A stretch of 34,358 bases of DNA, from contig JANWWH010000011.1 of assembly GCA_025056375.1 (NCBI GenBank), forward strand, positions 1-34,358, read 5' to 3'. The DNA is from Aquificaceae bacterium. GTDB lineage: Bacteria > Aquificota > Aquificia > Aquificales > Aquificaceae. Positions 9,613 to 18,400 of the stretch are shown here, one piece after another. Under the pieces are notes generated by a model, which saw only the letters and a list, made by a program, of their open reading frames with translations, searched no databases and had not been told where the DNA came from. Every line of letters starts with the position of its first letter. The first letter of the stretch is position 1. The position numbers and the translations under genes were made by a program.

Positions 9613-10456
9613 CCTTTTTTCCTCCATCTATCAGGTATACTCTCTCTTTGGACGCGGCTACGCCAATTTTGCCCCTTCCGGACTTCTTTGCCTTATACAT
9701 GGCGATGTCCGCCCTTTCTATCACATCTTCATACCTTTCGTCCTGCTCCAGAGGATGGGTCAGACCTATGCTCACAGAGAGGGGAAAGGAAAACTCCAAA
9801 CACTCTACATAGCTAAAGACTCTTAGGGCTACGCGCTCACACCCCTCCAGAGCGGTGTTGGGGAGTATAATCAAAAACTCGTCACCCCCATACCTGCAAG
9901 CTACATCCGATGACCTTAACATAACCTTCAAGTAGGAGGATATCTTCCGTATGACCCTGTCGCCCGTCAGATGCCCCTGCTTATCGTTTATCTCCTTGAA
10001 GTTGTCAATATCTATAAACATAAGCCCGAAGGGCTGTCCGTATCTCTTCCACAGGCTGAAGTTCTTTTCAAGAAAACTCTCCGCAAAGCGTCTGTTGTAG
10101 AGACCTGACAGAGGGTCTATCATACTTAACCTGAGCACCTGAATGCTGGTTATGTTTATTACATTTTCCCAGTATATACCTTGGGTGGGTGCACTGCCGT
10201 AGCCTCTTATGTAATTTTCGTAGCTGACGCTTATTATGTCCACATCCGTTATCTTATCGTAGACAGGGCATTTAATACCCATATGGTAACATGGTTCGTT
10301 AAAGGCGTAGAGCACCTTATAACACTTTTTGCCTACCACATCACCAAACATACGTCTCGCGCTGTCGTTCAGCGTTAGGAGGTTGTAATCCTCGTCTATG
10401 GTAACGGAGGGTATGTAGCTTCTCAACTCCTTTTCTTGAACCTCCGTTATTTCCAT
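9587..10456 (-). CDS. PAS-like sensor plus GGDEF diguanylate cyclase
   Basis: RYGGDEFLIILP active site; DPLSGLYNRRF; IDIDNFKEINDKQGH; RSSD inhibitory site 5 residues before GGDEF; SD GGAGGTAA upstream of ATG; Cys-bearing N-terminal domain CYKVLYAFNEPCYHMGIKCPVYD. Confidence 0.93.
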   Translation of the reverse strand: MEITEVQEKELRSYIPSVTIDEDYNLLTLNDSARRMFGDVVGKKCYKVLYAFNEPCYHMGIKCPVYDKITDVDIISVSYENYIRGYGSAPTQGIYWENVINITSIQVLRLSMIDPLSGLYNRRFAESFLEKNFSLWKRYGQPFGLMFIDIDNFKEINDKQGHLTGDRVIRKISSYLKVMLRSSDVACRYGGDEFLIILPNTALEGCERVALRVFSYVECLEFSFPLSVSIGLTHPLEQDERYEDVIERADIAMYKAKKSGRGKIGVAASKERVYLIDGGKKDEQCKNTS

Positions 10457-10473
10457 GCCTTTACCTCCTGGGT

Positions 10474-11049
10474 TTATAGACTTATTTTAACAGCTGTTCC
10501 CCTTCTCATGAGCTTTTCCACACCCTCCACAGCACCTTCAAAATCTACAACAAAACCCCCAAAGCCTCTCGAAAATTTCTCCGCATCCTCTTTGCTGGTA
10601 AAAGCTATGGCAGAGGGTGAACAGCAGGGCATGGCGGAAGAACCTAAAACATACCAAGCGGAGAAACAGCTCATGGGCTTGCAGTTTATAAAGTCCCAGG
10701 TCATGCAGGCTTCTATGTCCTCCTCCTTAAGATTTTTGTATAGTAAAAGACCGCAGTGGGCACAGCAGGCTTTTACAAGCCTACCTCTCCTGAGCCTGTA
10801 TGTGAACTCCAACCTTTTCTCAATAGGTTTTGTGCAGTAAGCACAGGTTGTTACCCCTTCTTCCAAAACTTCCCCTGCCTCTTCTCTGAGAAGGAGCTCC
10901 CCGTGTTTCCTAACAATCCTCCCTTCCTTCTCAAGCTCTCTCACATCTCTGTATATGGTCATAAGAGAAACACCAAAATGCTGCGCAAGAGATTTCACAT
11001 TTCTCAACCCCTGAGTTATAAGTTCCACTATTTCTTCCTTTCTGGTCAT
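10474..11049 (-). CDS. DeoR-type winged-HTH regulator fused to Cys-rich NosL-like domain
   Basis: N-terminus MTRKEEIVELI...VKSLAQHFGVSLMTIYRDVRELEKEGRIVRKHG is a DeoR HTH; C-terminal part has CAYC, CCAHC, PCC and FTSKEDAEKFSRGFGGFVVDFE, resembling NosL-type proteins. Confidence 0.8.
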   Translation of the reverse strand: MTRKEEIVELITQGLRNVKSLAQHFGVSLMTIYRDVRELEKEGRIVRKHGELLLREEAGEVLEEGVTTCAYCTKPIEKRLEFTYRLRRGRLVKACCAHCGLLLYKNLKEEDIEACMTWDFINCKPMSCFSAWYVLGSSAMPCCSPSAIAFTSKEDAEKFSRGFGGFVVDFEGAVEGVEKLMRRGTAVKISL

Positions 11050-11177
11050 GCTAAAATTATAGTCCTGAAAGCGGAAGCTGGGAAGGATGTTACCCCAGAG
11101 GGTTTATACTCGGGCTAAGGTTCACACTTCCCTGAGTTTCTCACCTAACATGTATATAGGTTAAAATATAGGCTTTA
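11050..11177. promoter_or_regulatory. Divergent intergenic promoter region between the DeoR/NosL-like gene (-) and carB C-terminal half (+)
   Basis: Minus-strand TATAAT at 11061-11056 and plus-strand TAAAAT at 11162-11167, each within 10 nt of a start codon. Confidence 0.5.
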
Positions 11178-12770
11178 ATGAAAAAAGTCCTAATCCTCGG
11201 CAGTGGTCCGAACCGCATAGGTCAGGGTATTGAATTTGACTACGCTTGCGTGCATGCGGTCTTTGCTCTAAGAGAGCAAGGTATAAGGACCATAATGCTC
11301 AACTGCAACCCTGAGACCGTGTCCACTGACTACGACACTGCGGACGCCCTTTACTTTGAACCCGTGGTGCTTGAAAATGTGCTCGAGGTCATAAGGAGGG
11401 AAAAGCCTGACGGCGTGTTCCTTCAGTTTGGGGGTCAAACCCCTCTAAAACTCTCCCTGCATCTAAAAAACTTAGGCATAAACATTCTGGGCACGCCGCC
11501 TGAAAGCATAGACATGGCTGAGGACAGGGAGCTCTTCCGAAGCCTTGTGGAGAAACTGGGCATAAAACAGCCGGAGAGCGGGACCGCAAGGACAAAAGAA
11601 GAGGCTCTAAGGGTAGCGGATGGGCTGGGCTATCCCTTGCTTGTAAGACCCTCTTACGTGCTTGGTGGAAGGGCTATGAGAATAGTCTACGATAGGGATG
11701 ACCTTTTGCAATACCTTGAGGAGGCAGTGAGCGTAAGCTACGAGAGACCCATACTCATAGACAAGTATCTCTCCGACAGCGTGGAGGTGGATGTAGATGC
11801 CATAGGAGACGGCGAAGAGTATCTAATAGGTGCGGTTATGGAACACATAGAAGAGGCTGGGGTGCACTCAGGAGATAGCGCAGCCAGCATACCCCCATAC
11901 AGCCTTCCACCGGAAGTGGTGGAGGAGATAAAAAGACAGTCAAAACTCATAGCAAAGGAGCTGAGGGTGAAGGGTCTGGTGAACCTTCAGTTTGCGGTGA
12001 AAGAGGGAGAGGTTTACGTGCTTGAGGTAAATCCAAGGGCTTCAAGAACCGTTCCCTTTGTTAGCAAAACTATAGGCTATCCTTTGGCGAAGCTCTCCGC
12101 TCTGGTGGGTATAGGCAAAGGGTTAAAAGACTTAGTGCCAGAGGTTTTTGAAAGATTGAGAGAAGGCACAGCCCACCCTGCCAGTGACTTTATGTCTGTG
12201 GACAAAAGGATATACTCGGTGAAGGAGGTGGTCTTTCCTTGGAGTAGGTTTCCTGAGGAAGACCCTGTGCTCGGACCAGAGATGAAAAGCACGGGCGAGG
12301 TGATGGGAGTTGCGGACTGCTTCGGCCTTGCTTATTACAAGGCTCAGCTCTCTGCAGGGAGCAGGCTACCTACTTCAGGTAAGGTTTTTCTGAGCGTCGC
12401 GGACAGAGACAAGCCCAAAATAGCAGACCTATGCGTAGGCTTTCTCAATTTGGGCTTTGAAGTATACGCCACCCAAGGCACTTACCAGTATCTTACAGGC
12501 ATGGGACTTAAAGTAAGGCATGTTTTGAAGGTATCCGAAGGGAGGCCCAACGTGGTGGACATGATAAAGAACCAAGAGATAAACCTCATCATAAACACGC
12601 CCACTGGTAGAAAGGAAAGGGGCGACGCCCATCACATAAGGAGGTCTGCGGTTCAGTATGGTATACCTTACACTACCACCGTGAGGGGTGGGTATGCCAT
12701 GTTGGAGGCTATAAGGAGCTACTTGGAGCACGGTGGAAAGCTCAAAGTTTACGCCCTTCAGGACATATGA
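11178..12770 (+). CDS. carB: Carbamoyl-phosphate synthase large subunit, C-terminal half (split CarB)
   Basis: MKKVLILGSGPNRIGQGIEFDYACVHA... corresponds to the second synthetase half of CarB; ends with an allosteric (MGS-like) domain NTPTGRKERGDAHHIRRSAVQYGIPYTTT; 530 aa. Confidence 0.94.
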   Translation: MKKVLILGSGPNRIGQGIEFDYACVHAVFALREQGIRTIMLNCNPETVSTDYDTADALYFEPVVLENVLEVIRREKPDGVFLQFGGQTPLKLSLHLKNLGINILGTPPESIDMAEDRELFRSLVEKLGIKQPESGTARTKEEALRVADGLGYPLLVRPSYVLGGRAMRIVYDRDDLLQYLEEAVSVSYERPILIDKYLSDSVEVDVDAIGDGEEYLIGAVMEHIEEAGVHSGDSAASIPPYSLPPEVVEEIKRQSKLIAKELRVKGLVNLQFAVKEGEVYVLEVNPRASRTVPFVSKTIGYPLAKLSALVGIGKGLKDLVPEVFERLREGTAHPASDFMSVDKRIYSVKEVVFPWSRFPEEDPVLGPEMKSTGEVMGVADCFGLAYYKAQLSAGSRLPTSGKVFLSVADRDKPKIADLCVGFLNLGFEVYATQGTYQYLTGMGLKVRHVLKVSEGRPNVVDMIKNQEINLIINTPTGRKERGDAHHIRRSAVQYGIPYTTTVRGGYAMLEAIRSYLEHGGKLKVYALQDI

Positions 12771-13291
12771 AGATAGTTATAACTGGGGAGCCTGGCATAG
12801 GTAAGACTACTCTCATAAAGAGGTTGGCGAAAGTCCTGGGTGATAGAGCCGTAGGCTTTTGGACGGAGGAGGTAAGAGACCCACGGACGAAAAAACGCAC
12901 TGGCTTTAGGGTGGTCACCACTGAAGGAAAGAGCGCGCTCTTTGCAAGCAAAACCTACACCTCCAAACATCTCGTGGGCTCTTACGGTGTAAACCTTCAG
13001 AATTTTGAAAGCCTTGCACTTCCGGTGCTCCAGAGGGCACTTGAAGAAGATAGGGTGGTGGTTTTGGACGAAGTGGGCAAGATGGAACTCTTTTCAAAAC
13101 CCTTCAAAGAGATGGTGAGAATGCTCGTCCAGGACCCTAAGAGGAGGATGCTCCTGACCATACCCATAAGGGATGTGGACCCTCTGGTGGCAGAGATAAG
13201 AAGGTTACGCGGGGCGGTCCTTCTGGAAGTTACCAAAGAGAACAGGAACAGTCTGTTTGAGAACATACTTACCCTTCTTGACAGGGGGTAA
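12767..13291 (+). CDS. Nucleoside-triphosphatase, THEP1 family
   Basis: P-loop GEPGIGKTTLIKRL; GFWTEEVRD; VVLDEVGKMELFS; ATGA overlap with upstream gene. Confidence 0.9.
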   Translation: MKIVITGEPGIGKTTLIKRLAKVLGDRAVGFWTEEVRDPRTKKRTGFRVVTTEGKSALFASKTYTSKHLVGSYGVNLQNFESLALPVLQRALEEDRVVVLDEVGKMELFSKPFKEMVRMLVQDPKRRMLLTIPIRDVDPLVAEIRRLRGAVLLEVTKENRNSLFENILTLLDRG

Positions 13292-13307
13292 GGTTATAGG
13301 GTATAGT
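13278..13307 (+). promoter_or_regulatory. Sigma70-type promoter: TTGACA (13278-13283), 18-nt spacer, TATAGT (13302-13307)
   Basis: Consensus -35 and 5/6 -10 match at 18-nt spacing, upstream of the long 13343-22644 gene run. Confidence 0.7.
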
Positions 13308-13311
13308 TTTC

Positions 13312-13329
13312 TTACCTCCACGGAGGTAA
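13312..13329. promoter_or_regulatory. Perfect 8-bp inverted repeat TTACCTCC-AC-GGAGGTAA at the predicted transcription start / 5' leader
   Basis: Read directly; right arm contains an SD-like GGAGGT and a second SD (AAAGGAGGG) follows before ATG 13343. Confidence 0.6.
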
Positions 13330-13342
13330 AGGAGGGTTAAAG

Positions 13343-13603
13343 ATGAAAAGGATTGCGCTTTTGGCTGCGATAGTGGGTTCTCTTAGCCTTTCCGTGCCCT
13401 TAGACCTTTCCTTTGCAGGCACAAAGGTAAAGAAACAGGTAGTGCAGGGGAAGGCTAAGAAGAAGGTAAAGAGCAAGGTTTCAAAAGCCAAGAATACAAA
13501 GACTACCTACAAAAGGCCTAGATACGCAAAGAACATAAACCAGCCTCAGGAAGGTGAACTCTTAAAGCTGGAGGGTATGGTCAAGGACCTTAATGAACAG
13601 TAA
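13343..13603 (+). CDS. Small Lys-rich, probably exported protein of unknown function
   Basis: Signal-peptide-like N-terminus MKRIALLAAIVGSLSLSVPLDLSFAGTK followed by KVKKQVVQGKAKKKVKSKVSKAKNTKTTYKRPR; SD AAAGGAGGG. Confidence 0.7.
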   Translation: MKRIALLAAIVGSLSLSVPLDLSFAGTKVKKQVVQGKAKKKVKSKVSKAKNTKTTYKRPRYAKNINQPQEGELLKLEGMVKDLNEQ

Positions 13604-14342
13604 AGAGTTAAGGCTCATAGAAGAGTTAAAGATACGACAGGGTGATACCTGGCGTGTGCTTAAGATAATGAGCGAGTTTGTGGAGGGTTTTGATGCCCTC
13701 TCCTCTGTAGGTCCTGCCATAACCTTCTTCGGGAGTTCAAGGCTCACAGAGGAAGACCATTACTACCGTATGGCTTACAGAACCGCTTTCATCTTAGGTA
13801 GTCTTGGGTTTCATATAGTTACTGGTGGAGGGCCGGGCATAATGGAGGCAGCTAACAGAGGTGGAAAGGATGCGGGGGCTCTTTCTGTGGGTCTAAATAT
13901 ACAGATACCCACGGAGCAAGTGCCCAACCCTTACCAGAACCTTTCGCTGAACTTCAATTACTTTTTCGTAAGAAAGGTTATGCTACTCAGGTATTCTACC
14001 GCCTACCTTATATTTCCCGGCGGTTTTGGAACTCTCGACGAGCTCTTTGAAGCCCTTACCCTCATACAGACAAACAAAAGCCCCCCCTTCCCTATTATCC
14101 TCTTTGGCTACGATTACTGGTCCAAGCTGGTAGACTTCATGCGAGAGACTATGATAAGCTACCGCACCATAAGCGACAGCGACCTTAACCTCATCTCTCT
14201 CTGTAACACACCGGAGGAGGTGGTGGAGCTGGTGCTGGACGAGATGAAAAGGCTTTACGACAGGCTAAAGGAAGAAGAGGGTTACAGTCAGATGTTGAGC
14301 AGGCTGGAGGTTATACTTAATAGGGGTGGGGTTATGATATGA
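13593..14342 (+). CDS. LOG family protein (lysine-decarboxylase-like / cytokinin-riboside phosphoribohydrolase fold)
   Basis: TGGGPGIMEAANRGGKDAG and FPGGFGTLDELFEALTLIQT signature motifs. Confidence 0.92.
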   Translation: MNSKELRLIEELKIRQGDTWRVLKIMSEFVEGFDALSSVGPAITFFGSSRLTEEDHYYRMAYRTAFILGSLGFHIVTGGGPGIMEAANRGGKDAGALSVGLNIQIPTEQVPNPYQNLSLNFNYFFVRKVMLLRYSTAYLIFPGGFGTLDELFEALTLIQTNKSPPFPIILFGYDYWSKLVDFMRETMISYRTISDSDLNLISLCNTPEEVVELVLDEMKRLYDRLKEEEGYSQMLSRLEVILNRGGVMI

Positions 14343-15484
14343 GACTGCTCCACATATCAGACCTACACGCAGGAAAAAGGCTATACGAGCACGTGAGCAG
14401 GAAGGAAGACCTCCTCTACGCCCTTGAGCAGGTATTTAGAATATGCAAAGAGGAGGGCGTGGAGCTCCTTCTCATAGCAGGAGACGTATTTGACAGGAAA
14501 AACCCAGACTTTGAGTCTCAAGAAATAGTGCTGGAGTTTCTCACTGAGCTTAATTCTGTGGGGCTTCATACCCTTCTGATTGCAGGAAACCACGACAGCT
14601 ACGACTTCATGAAGATATACAAAAGTCTAAAAAAGCTGGCAAACATACACGTTTTTGACAGACCAGCGAGGAACGTCTCGGAGGCAATCTTTGAGTATGG
14701 AGACCTAAAGGTGGCATGCCTTCCCTACCCTGACGAGAGGGTAATAACCCACCTTCACGAAGAGAAGGAAAGGAGCTACGCGGAGAAGGTTGCCCAGTAT
14801 ATGAGAGCCTTGGCGCAGGAGGTAAACGATGCCAGGTATAGGGTTCTCCTCTCTCACCTTATGTTGGACAAAGCCTGGATAACCGGTAGTGAGCTTCCCT
14901 CCACTGTAAGTCCCTACTACGCGGTGAGGGCGGACTCCATACCCGAAGAGTTTCATTATGCGGCGCTGGGGCACGTTCACAGAAATCAGAGGGTTGAAGG
15001 TGCGGTTCCTAAGGTTTACTACTCGGGCAGTCTCTACCAAATAGACTTTTCTGAGAAAGGTATGAAAAAGTTTGTTAATTTGGTGGTGCTTGAGGATGGT
15101 CTTGCGCGCGTTGAGCAAATAGGTCTCTCTTTGAAAAGAGAGCTGATTGAAATAAAGCTGAAGGAGGGGGAGGACATAGAAAGGGTGCTTGAGCCAGTTG
15201 CAGCTAAAGAGGTTCTGGTAAAGGTGCAGATGAGGGTGAACATGAAGGACACTTCTTACAATGTAAAGAAGGAGCGGGTGCAAAGGATACTGGGCGATAA
15301 GCTCGCAAGGCTGGAGGTTGAGCCTGTGGACGGTGGTGAGCCTTTAAGTCTTAGGGACGAGAGCCTGAGCCTTTTGGGGCTATATGAGGAGTTTCACAAG
15401 CGGAAATACAACTCAGAGCCGGCAGGAGAGCTGAAAGAGCTTTTTGGAAAGCTAATAGACAAGGTGAGCCATGAGACCGGTTAG
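14339..15484 (+). CDS. sbcD: DNA repair exonuclease SbcD/Mre11
   Basis: MRLLHISDLHAGKRL, AGDVFDRKNPD, AGNHDSYDF, LGHVHRNQ: calcineurin-like phosphoesterase motifs of Mre11/SbcD; ATGA overlap with upstream gene. Confidence 0.94.
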   Translation: MRLLHISDLHAGKRLYEHVSRKEDLLYALEQVFRICKEEGVELLLIAGDVFDRKNPDFESQEIVLEFLTELNSVGLHTLLIAGNHDSYDFMKIYKSLKKLANIHVFDRPARNVSEAIFEYGDLKVACLPYPDERVITHLHEEKERSYAEKVAQYMRALAQEVNDARYRVLLSHLMLDKAWITGSELPSTVSPYYAVRADSIPEEFHYAALGHVHRNQRVEGAVPKVYYSGSLYQIDFSEKGMKKFVNLVVLEDGLARVEQIGLSLKRELIEIKLKEGEDIERVLEPVAAKEVLVKVQMRVNMKDTSYNVKKERVQRILGDKLARLEVEPVDGGEPLSLRDESLSLLGLYEEFHKRKYNSEPAGELKELFGKLIDKVSHETG

Positions 15485-18400
15485 GCTTGAACTTGAGAAC
15501 TTTGGAGTATACAGGGGCAAACACGTTATTGACTTTTCTCCTTTGAGCTTTTTTGTCATAAGGGGTAGGACGGGTGCAGGCAAGTCCACTCTCATGGATG
15601 CCATATGCTACGCCCTCTATGGAAAGGCACCACGCTACGGAGAGCAGAAGGCTCATAAACATCTTATTTCAAAGGGTAGTAAGGGCATGCGCGTAGCCCT
15701 TGACTTTTCCGTAAAGGGCAAGGTATACAGGATTGAGAGGGAACACGACGGCGGTAGGTCTGATTTCAGATTTTACGAAAGTGGCATACCTAAGAGCCTC
15801 AAAGAAAAGGAGCTGGAAGAACGTATAAAAGGACTTCTTAGGCTCGACTACGGCACTTTTACGAAGGTTCTTCTACTGCCCCAGAACCAGTTTGACAGGT
15901 TTTTAAAGCCGGAGGACAAAAAGGACAGGAGGGAAATACTCAACTCTTTGCTTGGCTTTTCTGGGCTTTTTTTCCATCTTAAAAAACTCGTAGGGGAAGA
16001 ATATAAGGAAAGGTCTGGCAAGCTTGAAGTTCTTCAGTCAAGGCTTTCACAGCTTGAAAATGTAAGTCCGCAGGCAATAGAAAAGCTCGAAGTAGACATG
16101 CAGGAACTTCAACAAGAATACGAGCACCTTTTTGAGAAAAGGTCTCAGGCTCAAAAGCTTCTGGAGAGCTGTAGAGAAAGGGACGGCTTTTTGCAGGAAG
16201 CCTCGGAGCTTGATAGAAAGCTTGGCGAACTCTTATTGAGACGAGAGGAGATGGAAAAGCTCAGGAAGAGGCTTGAGGTTGCCCTCGAGCTCCTGCCCTA
16301 CCTTCCAAGATTGGAGGAGTATGAAAGGATTTTAGGGCTGGAGGAGAAATACACGGAGGACAAAAGGCGCAAGGAGCTGGAGCTCAAAAAGTGTTCAGAG
16401 GATAGGGTGCGTGTGGAGGTGGAGTTAAGGAAAGCAGAGGAAGAAGCTGGTAGGCTTGAAGAATACAACAGACAAAGCCTCGAGACGAGCCAAACGCTTC
16501 AGCTTCTGAATAGCTATAAAGAGCTATACAGAGAATCTCAGGACATACAGAAACAGTTAGAGGTGGTTAGGGGTGAGATTGAGCGCGAGAGAAAGGCGGA
16601 GGAGGAGTGCAGGCAGAGGCTTGAGAAAGGCTTCGAACTTATCAGGGAGGTTAGGAAGGAGATAGAGAACTACGAGAAGGGGGGCATAGAGGAAAAGATA
16701 AAGCAAGTAGAGAAGAAAAAGGAACAGCTGGAAAGGCTCAGGCGCCTCAGGGCGGAGAGGGAAAGGCTGGAAAGGGAGCGAAAAAACGCAGAAGAGGGTT
16801 TGGAAGAGCGTAGGCGAAGGATAGAGAAGGAGCGAGAAGAATACCAAAGGGTTGGAGAGGAAATAGAGAACGTGGAGAGGCTCATAGGGGAGTTGAGGTC
16901 TTCTGTAGATAAAGAGGTGGAACTAAGAGAGCTCTACGCAAAGGCTAAGGAGCTAAAGGATGTTGAAAGTGAAAAGAGAAGGCTTGAAAGGGAAAGGGAG
17001 AGCTTCAAGAAAGGGCTTGAGGAGATAAAGGGAGAGCTTTCCACTCTTGAGGAGAAAAAACTTGAGCTATACGCTATGGAGATAAGGTCAAGCCTGAGGG
17101 CAGGTTCTCCTTGTCCTGTGTGCGGTGGAGTAGTTTCGGAGGAGGAGCACGCAAAAAGAGAGGAGGACATAAGGGCTTTAACCTCAAGGCTTTATGAACT
17201 GAGAGAAAAAAGAGAAGACCTTGCGAGGGAGTTGTCTGCGAGAGAAGCCCAGTTCTCCATGCTTGAGGAAAGGGAACAAAAGCTCATAGAAAGCCTTCGG
17301 GATGCCACCAAAGAGGTGCATGAGCTTGAGGAAAGGCTGAGAAAGGTAGAGAAGGATAAGGCTCTGCTTAAGAAAAGGGAGGAAGAGCTTGGACTTCTTA
17401 GAAAAACTCATACAGAGATAGCTAATAAGTTAGAGGAGCTAAGAAGAGAGGAGTCAGAGTTAAAGGAGAGATTGTCTTCAAAAGGTTCTCTGCTGGAAAA
17501 ACTAAGAGAAGAGGAGGAGGAGCTCCTTGTGGAGCTCGGGGGTAAGTCTGAAGAGATGCTTAAAGAAGATATAGAAAATACAGAAAAAGCCTATCAGGAG
17601 CTGAGGTCCTTGAGAGAAAAGGAAAAAAAGTATGTCCAAAGGTTGGAAGAACTTCAAGGGGAACTCTCGCAGAAGGAGAAAAGGCTTACGGAGCTCCAGG
17701 AAAGGGAGAAAGGTCTGAGGGAACAGAAAGAGTCAAAAGAGGGAAGACTTAAGGAATTGGAGAGGGAAATAAGAGAGAAAACCGGTGAAAAGCCTTCAGA
17801 TTATCTTGAGATAAAGCTAAGAGATAAGATAGAAGAGCTTTCCTCAAAGATTAAAGAGGCTCAGGAAAGATACGCTACGGTAAGCAAACGCCTTCAGGAG
17901 GTAAAAGCAAAAGAAGCAAACCTCCTTTCTGACCTTCAGAAAACAGAAGAGTTTCTCAGAACTCTACAAGAACAGAAGAGCAGCATAGCTAAAGAGCTCT
18001 ACGAGCTAAACAAAATATTTGGAAGTCTTGAAGAGGCAAAAAGACATCTTCTGAGCCAAGAAGAGATAAGAAACCTTCAACAGACTTTTGAAAGCTACGA
18101 GAAGGAAAAACACAACCTTGAGAAGAGGCTTCAGGAGCTAAGGTCAAAACTATCTTCCCTTGAGGGTCTCCCTCCAACGGAGGAGGTAGAGAGGGCTTTT
18201 AAAGGGCTTGAAGAAGAGCTTCACAAAAACAGAGAGCTCTACGGCAACCTAACGAGTGAACTGGAAAGACTAAAAGAAGACCTAAGAGAAAAGAAGGAGC
18301 TCATAAGAAGCATAGAAGAGCTTAAAAAAGAGCTTGACCTTTACGAGAGGCTCAGGTCAGACCTCACGGACAACCAGTTTCCTGAGTTCGTAAGCCGTCT

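Noticed and set aside
9010-9816. Plus-strand ORFs (121 aa, 145 aa, 81 aa) opposite nuoG and the GGDEF gene
   Set aside because: They lie entirely antisense to genes with clear domain motifs; sequence has no family resemblance and composition is typical of shadow ORFs.
11138-11161. CCTA-acatgtata-TAGG inverted repeat just before the carB C-half -10 box
   Set aside because: Four-bp arms in an AT-rich promoter are expected by chance.
14705-15283. 192-aa minus-strand ORF opposite sbcD
   Set aside because: Antisense to a well-supported gene, no recognisable motif, no convincing initiation signal.
16557-17411. Leu/Ser/Phe-rich minus-strand ORFs opposite the SbcC coiled coil
   Set aside because: Antisense of Glu/Lys-rich coiled-coil codons gives Ser/Leu/Phe-rich shadow ORFs; compositional artefact.
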